64,000 nt of DNA from CAVTQY01 sp963736975 (GTDB taxonomy: Bacteria; Pseudomonadota; Alphaproteobacteria; Acetobacterales; Acetobacteraceae): positions 1,488,001 to 1,552,000 of the forward strand of contig CAVTQY010000001.1 of the NCBI GenBank assembly GCA_963736975.1, in the 5' to 3' direction. Each line of letters opens with the position of its first letter. The first letter of the stretch is position 1. The position numbers and the translations under genes were made by a program. Of the stretch, positions 1 to 9,001 are shown piece after piece. Under the pieces are notes generated by a model that saw nothing but the letters and a program-made list of their open reading frames with translations, was not told the origin of the DNA and did not search any database.

Positions 1-1
1 G

Positions 2-1015
2 TCCCGGGGGATCACCCAGAAGACCGCTCAGGGGCACCGCAAGGTATTCGCCGATCTCGACAGGTGGCTGCGCGACAATCACAACGGTTCCATCGACACG
101 CTGACGCTCTCTGGCATCTCCCGCCGCATCGCAGGCGAGTTCATCGCCTACCGCCGCAGCAGGGTGTCAGCCGACGCTGTGAAGCGCGAAGCGTCTGCGC
201 CTATGGGACTGTGGCGTTGGGCTGTCCGGCGCGGCCATATAGAGATCAATCCCTGGACGGATCAGACCGCCGGTCTGTCTCGTGATCGTCGGAAGGACGA
301 TGACGCCAAGCGCGCCTTCTCCGCTGTTGAGCTTGTCTCCCTACTCCGCGCAACAGGCGGCGCCTGGGCCCCCAACGGTGGCGGGTATGGCGCGACCCTC
401 TGGGATGCTGTCCGGCTTGCTCTGCTGACCGGCTTGCGCGCGCGGGAGTTGGCGGACCTTCGCGTCTGCGATCTTACCGCGGACAAGACGGTGATCCGCG
501 TCCGTCACGGGAAGACGGCGAACGCTTCCCGGCACGTTCCCCTACCGCAGGGTGCGCAAGAGGTCCTGAAGCTGCGTCTGAGGGACCTGCCAGACACCTC
601 ACCCGACGCACCGCTCTGGCCTGAATTGCCTGTCCTGACGCTCACCGGCAGCCGCGGGAACAAGCTGTCGGATCGGTTCCGTATGGCCCGCGAGCGTATC
701 CTGCCCGGTGTGCAAGGCGTGGACTTCCACTCTCTGCGACGGTCCTACGCCACCGCGCTGGAGGCCGCGATGCACGCTCAGGGGCGTATCAACCCGACCA
801 CCATAGCGACCCTCATGGGGCACCAGAGGGGGACTCTGGCGCTGGACCGTTACTCGGCTGGTGCCGCGCTGGACGTGCTCCGGCGCGCTGTTGAGGATGT
901 AGAGGCGTTGGGATTTGCCCCAGAGGTCCGGCAGGTGCTGTCTGAGACGATGCAGCAGCGCCCGCGCATGGGGCGTTTCGCCCCAGTGAACGTCCATACC
1001 GTTGCACGTCCATAA
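2..1015 (+). CDS. Tyrosine recombinase (phage-type integrase), 5' end cut by window
   Basis: Site-specific recombinase expected to integrate and excise the element that fills the first 10 kb. The frame is already open at base 2: the residues before the first internal start resemble a helical core-binding domain (up to about base 300). The C-terminal catalytic domain follows, with the first arginine in TGLRARELADL, the HSLRRSY box (H-x-x-R), the GHQ box and the nucleophile in DRYS close to the C terminus. The true start and any arm-binding domain lie to the left of the window. Downstream is a small exported-protein gene on the same strand. An attachment site was not recognised. The family call is firm; the target site is unknown. 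Confidence 0.93.
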   Translation, partial: SRGITQKTAQGHRKVFADLDRWLRDNHNGSIDTLTLSGISRRIAGEFIAYRRSRVSADAVKREASAPMGLWRWAVRRGHIEINPWTDQTAGLSRDRRKDDDAKRAFSAVELVSLLRATGGAWAPNGGGYGATLWDAVRLALLTGLRARELADLRVCDLTADKTVIRVRHGKTANASRHVPLPQGAQEVLKLRLRDLPDTSPDAPLWPELPVLTLTGSRGNKLSDRFRMARERILPGVQGVDFHSLRRSYATALEAAMHAQGRINPTTIATLMGHQRGTLALDRYSAGAALDVLRRAVEDVEALGFAPEVRQVLSETMQQRPRMGRFAPVNVHTVARP

Positions 1016-1075
1016 AGCCGTTTCGTTCTGCTCCCGACTGAATTACCATCGGGGACGGAACGGAGGGACGGTTGC

Positions 1076-1402
1076 GTGTGCCCCATCATCATTGTTGCCC
1101 TGGGAGGTTTCATGTCGTGCGCCAGCGGCACCCCAGCACCAAACATGACCCCGGCCGACATGGCGCACCAATACACGGTCATTGAGGAAGGAAGCCGAAA
1201 TGGGTTCTGCGTGGCGGGCACGACGATGAACCAAGCCTATGACGTGGAGTTTGGTTATGTCAGGGCTTTCCTAAAGGCACACGCTGAGCCGTGCATCCCG
1301 GCTGCCTGTGCGGAGCCCCGCAACCTGCTCAAGGGCGAGGTGTCGGGGTGGTGGCACGCGATGCAGTATGGCCTGGACCACCCGCTTGCTCCGTGTCCCT
1401 GA
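1076..1402 (+). CDS. Small hypothetical protein with hydrophobic N terminus
   Basis: Unrecognised 108-residue protein. It opens with a GTG codon and a short hydrophobic stretch ending in MSCAS, which could be a signal or weak lipobox; an alternative ATG at 1112 would remove most of it. The body has six or so cysteines (FCVAG, EPCIPAACAEP, APCP), suggesting disulfides in the periplasm if exported. It follows the integrase by 60 bases and converges on the broken RNase HI gene. No domain was recognised; the coding assignment rests on frame length and the exported-protein look. Confidence 0.45.
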   Translation: MCPIIIVALGGFMSCASGTPAPNMTPADMAHQYTVIEEGSRNGFCVAGTTMNQAYDVEFGYVRAFLKAHAEPCIPAACAEPRNLLKGEVSGWWHAMQYGLDHPLAPCP

Positions 1403-1426
1403 GCAGCGATCCGACGAATGGACGCG

Positions 1427-2027
1427 CTACGCGGGCCGCGCAATAGCCCCAGTCGCAAGCTTGTCAGCCCGCCCATTCAGGGCATCGCTTCCGTGCCCCT
1501 TCACATACCGATAGCTGACCGGGCTGACCCGCTGGGCGACCAGACTGTCAATCTGCTGGCATAGGGCGCGGATCGTTGGGTCATTCCGCTTGAACCCCTT
1601 CACCAGCCAACCAATTGATCACCAGGGGCTGGTCTACAGGCGTTCGTTCAATCGCTTCGCGGATCGCCCGAAGCTCCATTCTGTTGTTCTTGGTCGGGCC
1701 GGGGTCATAGCCGCAGTGCTCACTGACGACTACATTGTCCTGACTGAACACGACAGCCCAGCCACCGGGACCGGGGTTACCGGAGCAAGCGCCATCAGTG
1801 TGGGCGGTCAGCGGAGCGTTGGGGTCAAGGGCGACGACATCGGTAGGAGCGATGTCATCCGACGTGGCAGTGGGAGAAGCGGCAGCAACTGCGCCAGCAG
1901 GAGCCTGCCAGCCAGCTTCAACCAGAGCCGACAGGGCTGCTTCAGCCTGGGCAGCAGTGCAGCCGGTGTGAGCGACGATGATGTCTGTTGGTGTCATGAC
2001 GGGTTGTTGACGTGATGGACGCGCCAT
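1427..2027 (-). pseudogene. RNase HI, broken by deletion plus frameshift
   Basis: Remnant of a ribonuclease HI (degrades RNA in RNA-DNA hybrids). The intact part starts at 2027 with an N-terminal helical extension of about 70 residues. It then shows TDGACSGNPGPGGW (first catalytic Asp, about residue 78) and NNRMELRAI (catalytic Glu, about 118). After LVI the frame is lost near 1600 and stops at 1581. In another frame the C-terminal half continues to 1427 with VKGFKRNDP and RYVKGHGSD-LNGRADKLAT (catalytic His and last Asp). The TDSxYV segment with the third catalytic Asp is missing, so the lesion is more than a base-calling error. It probably belonged to the element's replication module with the adjacent ATPase gene. 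Confidence 0.85.
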
Positions 2028-2165
2028 CGACGTTGGTCCTCTCAGGTTTGGGGTGAACGGGGCATCAGGAGCGGTAACTGCATCAGTCCGTGTTGTCGGG
2101 AGACATCGGTGGACCCCGATGGGCGCGACAAGGGGACCTGATGGGGGGCTTAGGACGGATGCCGG

Positions 2166-2324
2166 TTAGGCATCCCTGAGGCTGGCTGTTGTCGTGGTGA
2201 GACCAATACGCTGGTTGGGGTTCTCCACGACGAAGGAGCACTGGAGCGACGCCATCAGTTGACGATGGTCAAGAGTATGAGGGGAACTCTTCGGGGAAGT
2301 CTTCTTACGAAGAACTCCCGACAT
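2166..2324 (-). CDS. Possible 52-residue small protein
   Basis: Short frame beginning with ATG at 2324, preceded by a purine-rich GGTAGGGGT stretch, directly downstream (15 bases) of the ATPase gene's stop. The product is basic at its N terminus (RKKTSPKSS), followed by a mixed, serine- and threonine-rich tail. No family was recognised. It may be the last gene of the replication operon or chance coding. Confidence 0.25.
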   Translation of the reverse strand: MSGVLRKKTSPKSSPHTLDHRQLMASLQCSFVVENPNQRIGLTTTTASLRDA

Positions 2325-2341
2325 ACCCCTACCAAGCCACC

Positions 2342-4247
2342 TCAGCCCACGAACTGGAACCCTTTGGCGTTTCCTTTGAGGTTGATCTGTCGCCAGCCGT
2401 TGGCAGCCAGCCAAGCCTTGAATAGGGCATGACGGATCAGGTCAGAGAGGTCCCGCCGGTCAACCCCCAGGCTCTCGCAGATTGCGGAACCTGAGACCAC
2501 CCGATGACCAGCAGCAGCCCGCGCTTCAAGGAACTGAGTGATCTTGCGTCGGTTCCCCTTCAGCGGCTTCAACGGGATCAGCGTCAGGTCCTCCTGAGGG
2601 TCCGCTTCAGGGAACATCCGTCGGTAGTCTCCGTAGCTGATGCCAGACTGAAGCACCTGCGGGATGACCGCGGTCATGGGCCCACAGTCGCCGTTCTGGC
2701 ACAGCCTAGCGTTGCCCCGCAGGATGGCCTGAAGAGTGCTGTCACGAAGACTGCCAACACGTATCTCCTGCACGTCGTCGTTTGTCGGCTGTTCCTCAGC
2801 GGTCAGCATCGACAGGTCCTGGATGGCTCCACTGGCGGCGTAGGCTGCCGGTCCAGGGACGAAGTTCAGGCCCATCAGCACCACATGGCGGTGCGTCGTG
2901 AACCTGTTGGTTGCGGTGTGATTACCCCGGGTAAGGTGCGAGACCCGATCATTCTCCTCAGGCTGTAGCCGGGCCTTGATGGCTTCGGTGATGGTCCGTT
3001 CCCTGATCCCCTTCATGACGAAGCGGTTCCTGTAGGACACGATCAGCACCGGTTCGGGCGCAACGCGCCTGACGTAGTCAACTGCCATCTCGATCAGCGT
3101 CTTCGCCTCGTCGGTGTCGGCGCGGTAGACCGATCGCGATGCGCGGGTCGGGACGATCTTCAGCGTCAGGTTGGCGTAGGTCTTCGGCGCTTCCCTGAGC
3201 CGGATCACCTTTGGTTCGGGCCATCTGCTGGTATGCACCATGCCGAACGCCGATCGCCGCAGATGCATCGGTGACGGTGATGGGCAGCAGACTATCAGGC
3301 AGTTCTGGCACGTAGCTGACCATAGCCGCGCCGCGGTTGTCCTCGCACACAAGCCAGCCTGTGTTGCCGGAGACGACGCTGAGCGACTGGGCCGCGGCAA
3401 CCAGATCGTCGTCGCTGCCAACGTCTTCCTCAAGTCTGCCGAAGTCGATCCCAAGCGCCCTGAAGTCTGGCACCTCGCACGGCCCCTTCTCGGCATCGAC
3501 CAGCGAAGCAGCCCACTTGACCATAGCCTTTGATGCCGCCCCGGACTGTCGCCGCATGGCCTTGGTGAGTCCAACGGCCGTGTCATTGTCCAGCACCACC
3601 GGCCTGTTGAAACTTACGACCTCGTCCCAGCAGACGACGGACCGCCGCGCCCCACGATACTGATACTGAGCAACGGACCCAAAGTGACCTCCACCATCGA
3701 GCCCCTGGTATGGCTTCAGGGCCTCCTTCAGCGCCGCCTGAGTGGTCAGCACCAGTTGCGCCTCGTCGGCTTGTTGGTGGGCGCCCATGAGCCGCACGTC
3801 CCGGCTTACGCCATCGTCCGCGTCTTCGATGGTGGCTCTGTCACGGCCAACTATCACACACACCCTGCCTCTGTAGCCCTGAAGCGCTTTGGCGAAGTCA
3901 TAGACCTCCTGCACCCGGTTACAGGCGATGAGCATTCCGACATGATCGTGCCTGGGACTGTCCATCAGGGCTTCAGCGAAGGCGGTCAGAGATGCGCTCT
4001 TGCCTGCCCCGGCAGGGATGGCGCTGAGATAAACGGCGTGTTCGATGCTTCCGCTGGCAGCGCGCTCCAGGTGCTCCAGTAGATCACGTATGGCGGCCCA
4101 CTGTTCGGTGGATGGCACGTGGCCCCACTGCTGGAAGCGGTAGTCCAGTTCAGCGTGTGCTTGCATCGCCAGCCCATTGATCGGGTAGGCGTCAATCGTG
4201 GCGTTGACCGCCGCATGAACAGCGGCAAGGTCCGCGTCGAATGGCAT
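2342..4247 (-). pseudogene. SF2-type helicase/ATPase of the mobile element, frameshifted
   Basis: Likely replication helicase of the element. The N-terminal part starts at 4247 after an AGGAGAAC ribosome site. It carries Walker A AGAGKS (residues 79-84), a QLVLTTQAAL stretch like helicase motif Ib, and Walker B VCWDEV (about 205-210). Near 3235 the frame changes: after TVTDASA one extra base moves the coherent sequence to a second frame (FGMVHTSRWPEPK onward). That frame holds a RecA2-like half (VLIVSYRNRF, TRGNHTATNRF, HVVLMGLN) and a C-terminal winged-helix-like tail (residues VSGSAICESLGVDRRDLSDLI). Joined, the product would be about 630 residues. The break may be decay, a base error or, less likely, recoding. 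The exact family is not recognised. Confidence 0.7.
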
Positions 4248-4472
4248 AGGGGTTCTCCTGATGGGGCGCGCGATGCGACCCGCTGTAGAGGCACCTGAGC
4301 CGCCTGAAGCGCAGTTGATACGCGCCTGAGGGGCCCTGAAGGTGTCCTGGTGGTTGCTGGGTTGGTCTGTCAGAGCGACTTGTTCAGCCGCAGTCGGTCA
4401 GTCAGGCGGGTTCAGCGTCTGCGTTTCTTTCACACACACACTGCCCCTACTCTGGGTTTCTCGTTACGATAA

Positions 4473-4964
4473 TCAACTGGTTGGATCGATGGCGTAAGCG
4501 AGCCTACGCAGAAATTCCAGACCACTCTGCCCTTGTAGCACTTGCCGGGCAGCGGGCCGGACCTGGGCGTATTCCAAGACGATCCGCATCGCTGTGATCC
4601 GGTGCTGAACGTGCACAGACGGATTGAGAGCTATCGCCAAGGCGTGCTCCATGCAGAGACGCGCTTCGTAGCAGTCTGGTTCGAACAGCTTGTTCACCGC
4701 GGCCTCTGCCAGTTCCGTAGCGTCAGACCGCATCTCTGCAAGCTCGCCCTTGCGGCCAGCCCAACCGTTCGGCACGCCAAGGCGCGTGTTCGCCAGCTTG
4801 CCGCGTCCCTTGGCGGCCTTAAAGTTGGTCTTCAGTTGCACCATACGCGCCGCGTGAACCTCTGGGGATCGTGGATACCCGGGCACGACGCCAACAGCGT
4901 CCGCATACCACACGCCCTTGTCGCGGCCCCGCAGTAGGGGGTGACCGCCGTTTCGATTGGCCAC
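4473..4964 (-). CDS. Hypothetical protein of the mobile element (163 aa)
   Basis: GTG start at 4964 with AGGAG nine bases upstream. The N terminus is rich in Gly/Arg (NRNGGHPLLRGRDKG); the rest is mostly helical, with basic residues between 45 and 75 and a Leu/Ala-rich C-terminal half containing the conserved-looking EARLCMEHALAIALNPS. Basic N terminus and location upstream of the ATPase suggest a nucleic-acid-related role such as a replication or packaging accessory protein, but no family was recognised. It sits in the same-strand series RHH gene, this gene, ATPase gene, RNase HI. Confidence 0.65.
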   Translation of the reverse strand: MANRNGGHPLLRGRDKGVWYADAVGVVPGYPRSPEVHAARMVQLKTNFKAAKGRGKLANTRLGVPNGWAGRKGELAEMRSDATELAEAAVNKLFEPDCYEARLCMEHALAIALNPSVHVQHRITAMRIVLEYAQVRPAARQVLQGQSGLEFLRRLAYAIDPTS

Positions 4965-5071
4965 GTTAAATTGCTCCTGCGATGCTGAGTTGGAATACGG
5001 TCCAGGTTAGGGCCGCTAGGGTCATCTGAAGCGCCACCTTCAGCGCCGCCAACGGTCCCCGAAGGCGCCCT

Positions 5072-5326
5072 TCACGACGCCCCTCCGGTCGCTCCAGCGA
5101 TCCGCTTCGCCGCACCCGCCAGCGCAGCGCGGACAACGTCTGTCTTGGTGATCCAGACCTTGCCAGTCTGAAGCCGCAGCGCGACGACGATGGCATCGAT
5201 CGCGCGCCGGTCTGCGTCAGTCAGTCGGAAGCTCAACCAGTGGTCGGGGACGTGCTTCTGCCGCCGTCGCCGGTCAGTGGGCGCCGCTGCCGCGGTGGTG
5301 TTCGTGGTCGTGGTTGTCATGGTCAT
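5072..5326 (-). CDS. Ribbon-helix-helix (Arc/CopG-like) DNA-binding protein
   Basis: 84-residue protein with a Thr/Ala-rich start and a basic linker (DRRRRQKH). It then has a beta strand LSFRLTDADRRAID, a first helix, and ITKTDVVRAALAGAAKR, the usual strand-helix-helix pattern of CopG/Arc repressors. Such proteins bind operators as dimers and commonly control copy number or replication genes on plasmids and integrative elements. It heads the leftward series leading to the ATPase gene and faces the repeat-bearing non-coding stretch that begins at 5327, the likely place for its operator (inference). The start after GGAGAAC is well supported. Confidence 0.7.
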   Translation of the reverse strand: MTMTTTTTNTTAAAAPTDRRRRQKHVPDHWLSFRLTDADRRAIDAIVVALRLQTGKVWITKTDVVRAALAGAAKRIAGATGGAS

Positions 5327-6364
5327 AGTTCTCCTGTTGAGTGAGTCGCCCTACGGGCTCCAGTTGAGTTGAGTGCGTCGGTATCACCGGGAACAGAGCG
5401 TTGCCCCGGTGGGCTGGCTCCGCTTCGGTGGTTCGGCTTGGTGATCGCAGGCGGTGCAGCCCGCGGTTTTCTTGGGTTAGCTGAAGGTGGCCGCTGGAAG
5501 GTCGCAGCGGACTGGACGGGACGCTCGCTTCACAGCGGGCAGGGCGGTGCCACGTCCTGGTTGGGGCCTCTTCCTGTTCGAGGGCACGAAGAAAATTGCA
5601 CGTCAAGTAAGTGACAGAATGCCTGCATTTCAGCGCTGTGGTGTGGACGGGGTGGTGTGAGCCGTAGCGGGCCGCATTGGTTCGGTGTCGCACGGGACCG
5701 GTTCGAGCGTTCTTCTTCGAAGGAGCATAACAAATTGCACGCTACGCCGGAGCCCTACTGCAAGCTGGGGTCTCCGGTGATCTCGCTGTATCTATCCTAT
5801 CCGGATACGCAACGCCTTGCGGTAGCACCCGACAGCCGGCTTCAGCGCCCATCAGGTCCCTGTCAGCCCCCGACAGTTCACCTTGATTGGACCTCAAAGG
5901 GGCGCCTGTCGTGCGCCTGACGCGCTCCTGCTGGCGCAGTTGCTGACCGCTCCTGCTGGCTCCCGTTGACAGACACCGACGCTAGGGCCCCTAGGAGGCC
6001 GCTACAAACTCCCGCCAGCGCCCCGCTACCACCCCCTAGCCCGAACGCGCTACAAGCCCCTGGAAGGCCTCCACAAACTCGGCAATGAGTCCTCCTGAGG
6101 GGCGGCCCTGGTGACGCGTTCTTGGAGTGAACCGTAGGTCCTCTCCAGGCCCGCTACAGGCCCCCGAGGGGTTCCGGGCTAGGGGGTTCATAGCGCCTCC
6201 TCCTCCCTGGAAGCCGCTGGCACCCCCTAAAGTGCCCTTGGGGGTGTTCAGAAGTGCCTGCGGCACAACGGGTCGCGAAACGACTTAGCAGCAACGTCGG
6301 CCGGCCCGCGAGATCAGTCGCGGCTGCCCAGGCTGGCACGTGGGCGTCGGCTTTGGCCCGCTCT
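5327..6364. other. Non-coding stretch, possible control or origin region
   Basis: About 1 kb without a convincing gene between the RHH gene and the serine recombinase. It has two similar blocks ending in AAATTGCACG (near 5590-5600 and 5731-5742), alternating CCTGCTGGC motifs near 5930-5960, and degenerate repeats near 6000-6165 listed separately. The frames on both strands here are short, arginine/proline-rich and look like chance. Position between two regulator/recombinase genes of a mobile element makes a control region or replication origin plausible, but no DnaA box cluster or AT-rich unwinding region was evident. Confidence 0.4.
5998..6164. repeat. Degenerate direct repeats with CGCTACAA core
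   Basis: Imperfect copies of a motif like CCGCTACAAACTCCC occur at about 5998-6012, 6021-6036, 6046-6060, 6068-6082 and 6149-6164, all on the same strand. The C(G/T)C(T/C)ACA core followed by C/G-rich bases is shared, with one to four differences per copy. Spacings are irregular (about 22-80 bases), so these are weaker than classical iterons. Confidence 0.35.
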
Positions 6365-7147
6365 TCAGGGCTCAGCTTGTGCAGTAACCCCTGGGCCCGC
6401 CTCCACCGTGGCGCAGCGGCCCAACTCGCGCTGGGCGTGGCTTGTGCTGACGACGATCGCACCCTGCCTTCGGTCCAGAACGCGCTTGACGGCGTCCGCG
6501 GTCCAGGCTCCGCCCCGCATCGTTCTGATGCCCTTGGTGGTCAAGGCTGCGGCGATCTCCCGTAGGCTCAGCCCTTGCTGGCGTAGATCAGCAACCATCG
6601 GCCCAACTCTGTCCGCATACTCCTGTGCCCGCTGCTGGAGGGCCTGAGCACCAAGCTGGCCGTTCGGCCTCCAGGTGTTCTGGCGCCCGTCCCTGAGCGT
6701 GTGATGGTAGCCACCCAGCTTGATGCCACGGGACCGGACAGCGGCCAGCGCAGCCTTCGTGCGGACTGAGATCATCTCCCGCTCCTCTTGGGCGATCACC
6801 GACATCAGCCGCACCGTAAGGCGGTTGGCGTTCGGCATATCGGCGGCGATGAACTCGACACCGCTCTTCTCCAGCCACAGCAGGAAAGCGGCATCCCTGG
6901 ACAGGCGATCTAGCTTGGCGATCACCAGCGTTGCTCCGGTCAGGCGGCACTCATGCAGCGCCTTGGTCAGTTCCGGCCGGTTGTCCACCTTCCCGCTCTC
7001 GACCTCGGTGTGCTCCGCCAGCAGCGTCCAGTTTCCGCCGTTCAGGAACGCACGCACTGCTTCGCGCTGTGCCTCCAGTCCAAGCCCTGAGCGGCCCTGC
7101 TGTTGAGTAGACACACGGTAGTAACCGACGAACCGACCTTCAGCCAT
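6365..7147 (-). CDS. Serine recombinase (resolvase/invertase family)
   Basis: DNA recombinase of about 260 residues. From the ATG at 7147 the product begins MAEGRFVGYYRVST, placing the nucleophile serine at residue 13. It continues with GLGLEAQREAVRAF, a KLDRLSRD box and the long helix region AQEEREMISVRTKAAL. The C terminus carries a recombinase-type helix-turn-helix (LSLREIAAALTTKGIRT, WTADAVKRVLDRR). Alternative upstream starts at 7162 or 7246 add residues with no family resemblance; GGAG nine bases before 7147 supports the chosen start. It may resolve element dimers or act as a second integration/inversion enzyme. No res-like site was identified. Confidence 0.88.
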   Translation of the reverse strand: MAEGRFVGYYRVSTQQQGRSGLGLEAQREAVRAFLNGGNWTLLAEHTEVESGKVDNRPELTKALHECRLTGATLVIAKLDRLSRDAAFLLWLEKSGVEFIAADMPNANRLTVRLMSVIAQEEREMISVRTKAALAAVRSRGIKLGGYHHTLRDGRQNTWRPNGQLGAQALQQRAQEYADRVGPMVADLRQQGLSLREIAAALTTKGIRTMRGGAWTADAVKRVLDRRQGAIVVSTSHAQRELGRCATVEAGPGVTAQAEP

Positions 7148-7833
7148 CTGTATGAACTCCATGAACGACCGTCGGAGGGTTTCATACAGGCTGGGTGCGG
7201 TTGGTTGACATGCATAGACGGAATCTCTGTCGAGTCGCTGGCGCATGGCGAGACGGGCAGCAGCAACCCCATCAAGCCCGCCTGTCGCACCCCGATCACA
7301 GACCGATCGCTGGCGGACAGGGTGAACTGATGCGTCCTGCTGTGGCGCTGACGTGGCTGCCGTCTCCGACCACCACTGCGGCCCGTCAGCAGCCGACCAT
7401 TACCATCCCGACCGTGCCATTGCTGTTGCCGCCCGCCGCTGCTGCTCATGCCGTGTGCTGCGCGCTGTCTGCTGCTTGCTTTGCGGTTGAATGCAACACG
7501 ACGCGCGGGCCAGTAAACGGGACTCCAGGCGACGATCGACCCCACCGGGGGTCTCCGAGATCAGTTCGCAGAAGCCGCTAAAGCCGGTTGTTACTAAATA
7601 ACCCGGACCCAGGCTTTCGACCTGGTGGCGGCCCTGAAATTCCTGCCCAGGACCCCTGAAGGGGACCGAGAGGGGTCCCCGGGGTGTTTCCCAGAAGGCC
7701 GAGTATGGCTTTGCAGCGGGTCCTCCTGAGACCCGGGCCGGGCTCATGGCGCCTACAAGAATGTTCTGCCGTCGATTTCGATACCATGACGGCGACGGTT
7801 CGTAATAAGATCGATCGCTGGAGGTGTTGAGTT
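7148..7833. other. Intergenic region without convincing gene
   Basis: Nearly 700 bases between the leftward serine recombinase and the rightward lipoprotein gene. It should hold divergent promoters. Apart from the hairpin at 7650-7678 no repeat or RNA gene was recognised, and the frames present are shadows rich in arginine. Confidence 0.4.
7650..7678. terminator. GC-rich hairpin
   Basis: Inverted repeat GGACCCCT / AGGGGTCC separated by 13 bases, with an inner CCCCT-GAA-GGGG mini-hairpin in the same stretch. No U-run follows, so terminator function is uncertain; it could also be a recombination or regulatory site. Confidence 0.3.
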
Positions 7834-8232
7834 ATGAAAGCAATCATAAGCTGTTTGACTGCTGCTGCGCTACTCGGGGCCTGTGCGCCACGCCCTGAGA
7901 ACATAGACGCGAAATACGTAAGTCCGACGACCTATGGGACCTGGACCTGCGATCAGCTCACAGAGGAACACGCGCGCGTTCAGAGCGAGGTTACGCGTGT
8001 ATCGAACGTTCAGCGGTCGAATGCGAATGCTGACACTGCGATGGTGGTTGGATCGGTGTTCCTATGGCCGGTTCTCCTCGGGTTGACTGCAACGAGCGAC
8101 CATCGGGAGGAGCTGGCGACCCTGAAGGGGGACGATGACGCCATCGAGGCAGAGCAGCGAGTAAAGGCGTGCACGGCACCACCGCCTCCGATTGCGAGCC
8201 CTGTCCAGACACACAACACGCCAAGGGCCTGA
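7834..8232 (+). CDS. Small lipoprotein, 132 aa
   Basis: Predicted outer-membrane or periplasmic lipoprotein. The signal MKAIISCLTAAALLGAC ends in a clear lipobox (LLGAC, Cys 17). A conserved-looking YVSPTTYGTWTCDQLTEEHARV segment follows, then a central hydrophobic span (MVVGSVFLWPVLLGL, about residues 70-84), a helix with acidic residues and a second Cys (VKACT) near the end. This arrangement resembles small alphaproteobacterial lipoproteins of unknown role. GGAGG lies nine bases before the ATG. In the mobile element it is a cargo gene; function is unknown. Confidence 0.75.
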   Translation: MKAIISCLTAAALLGACAPRPENIDAKYVSPTTYGTWTCDQLTEEHARVQSEVTRVSNVQRSNANADTAMVVGSVFLWPVLLGLTATSDHREELATLKGDDDAIEAEQRVKACTAPPPPIASPVQTHNTPRA

Positions 8233-8255
8233 TCCTAACCGCATCGAGCGGACAG

Positions 8256-8402
8256 ATGAGACGGCGCCGTCGGTGGGCGACACTACGCCTCGCCGTTCGG
8301 CAGGCCGGGCCGGTGATCGTGGTCATACTCGCCTGTGGGCTCATAGTGCTCGCCGTGGCGGTGCTGGGCCTGTCCCTGTGGCGTCTGTTGCGCGCCCCCT
8401 GA
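8256..8402 (+). CDS. Possible small membrane protein (48 aa)
   Basis: Starts with an Arg-rich segment (MRRRRRWATLRLAV) followed by one strong transmembrane helix (PVIVVILACGLIVLAVAVLGLSL) and a short basic tail, so a single-pass inner-membrane peptide with a cytoplasmic N terminus is predicted. It begins 23 bases after the lipoprotein gene on the same strand and could be co-transcribed. No family recognised; composition alone supports it. Confidence 0.35.
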   Translation: MRRRRRWATLRLAVRQAGPVIVVILACGLIVLAVAVLGLSLWRLLRAP

Positions 8403-8698
8403 TGCTCTGTGGCTGGTGGCGGCGTCGCTCCGTCCCCATCTCGGTGCCGTGCTCACTCGTCACCCGCATATCGTCATCGCCCGCCCACCGCGCCGGATCA
8501 GGCCCAAGCCGAAGGCGACCGCGCTAGCCGTCCCGGCCATCTTAGCGCCCCGGCAACCACCCGAGCCCGCAGCCGTCGCACCCGGAACCGGCCCGCAGGC
8601 CGCTGGTCGCCTATGGCGCGAGCTGGTGTGACCGGACACTCGCCCTTTCGTTACGCTACTTTGGTCGAAACACAGCCCCGCTCCGGCGTTCCGGCCGC

Positions 8699-8893
8699 AT
8701 GGCTCAAGGCAAGACGCACCGCGCAACGGACTCTGAGCAACTAAGACACTGGGCGAGCCATTTCCGGCTATTGGCGTTCCAGATCAGCGACGATCAGATG
8801 CGATCGGCAGCGTTCGAGCTGGCGGGCGACTACGATCAGGAAGCGGATGCCCTTGAGCGTCGAGATGGCTCCGTTCCCGATGCCGACACATAG
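8699..8893 (+). CDS. Small helical protein, paralogue A
   Basis: 64-residue acidic helical protein. The segment LRHWASHFRLLAFQISDDQMRSAAFELAGDYDQEADALE has the pattern L-R-x-x-A-x-x-x-R-x-L-A-x-x-I-x-D-x-x-x-R-x-A-A-x-x-L-A, followed by a Glu-rich end. The gene 110 bases downstream encodes the same pattern, so the two are paralogues. I recall such small proteins as widespread in Rhizobiales and Rhodospirillales, usually without known function. No clear ribosome site precedes the ATG. Confidence 0.6.
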   Translation: MAQGKTHRATDSEQLRHWASHFRLLAFQISDDQMRSAAFELAGDYDQEADALERRDGSVPDADT

Positions 8894-9001
8894 TCGAGCC
8901 GCTTTGCGCTTCCTTGGGGGCAGCCCGATACATCTTTGTTGATGAAACGGGAGCCGCAGCGCGCGTTATACCACCGGCAAACGATACGGCACGTCGCCAA
9001 C

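Noticed and set aside
2504..3663. Rightward frames opposite the ATPase gene
   Set aside because: They are antisense shadows; codon pattern and motifs support the minus strand.
5369..6565. Several frames of 60-100 codons in the non-coding stretch of the element
   Set aside because: Composition is Arg/Pro/Gly-rich on all frames, as expected by chance in GC-rich DNA, without ribosome sites or domains.
8416..8631. Rightward 71-codon frame after the small membrane protein
   Set aside because: Pro/Arg-rich, GTG start without ribosome site, and no recognised family; not enough support to list as a gene.
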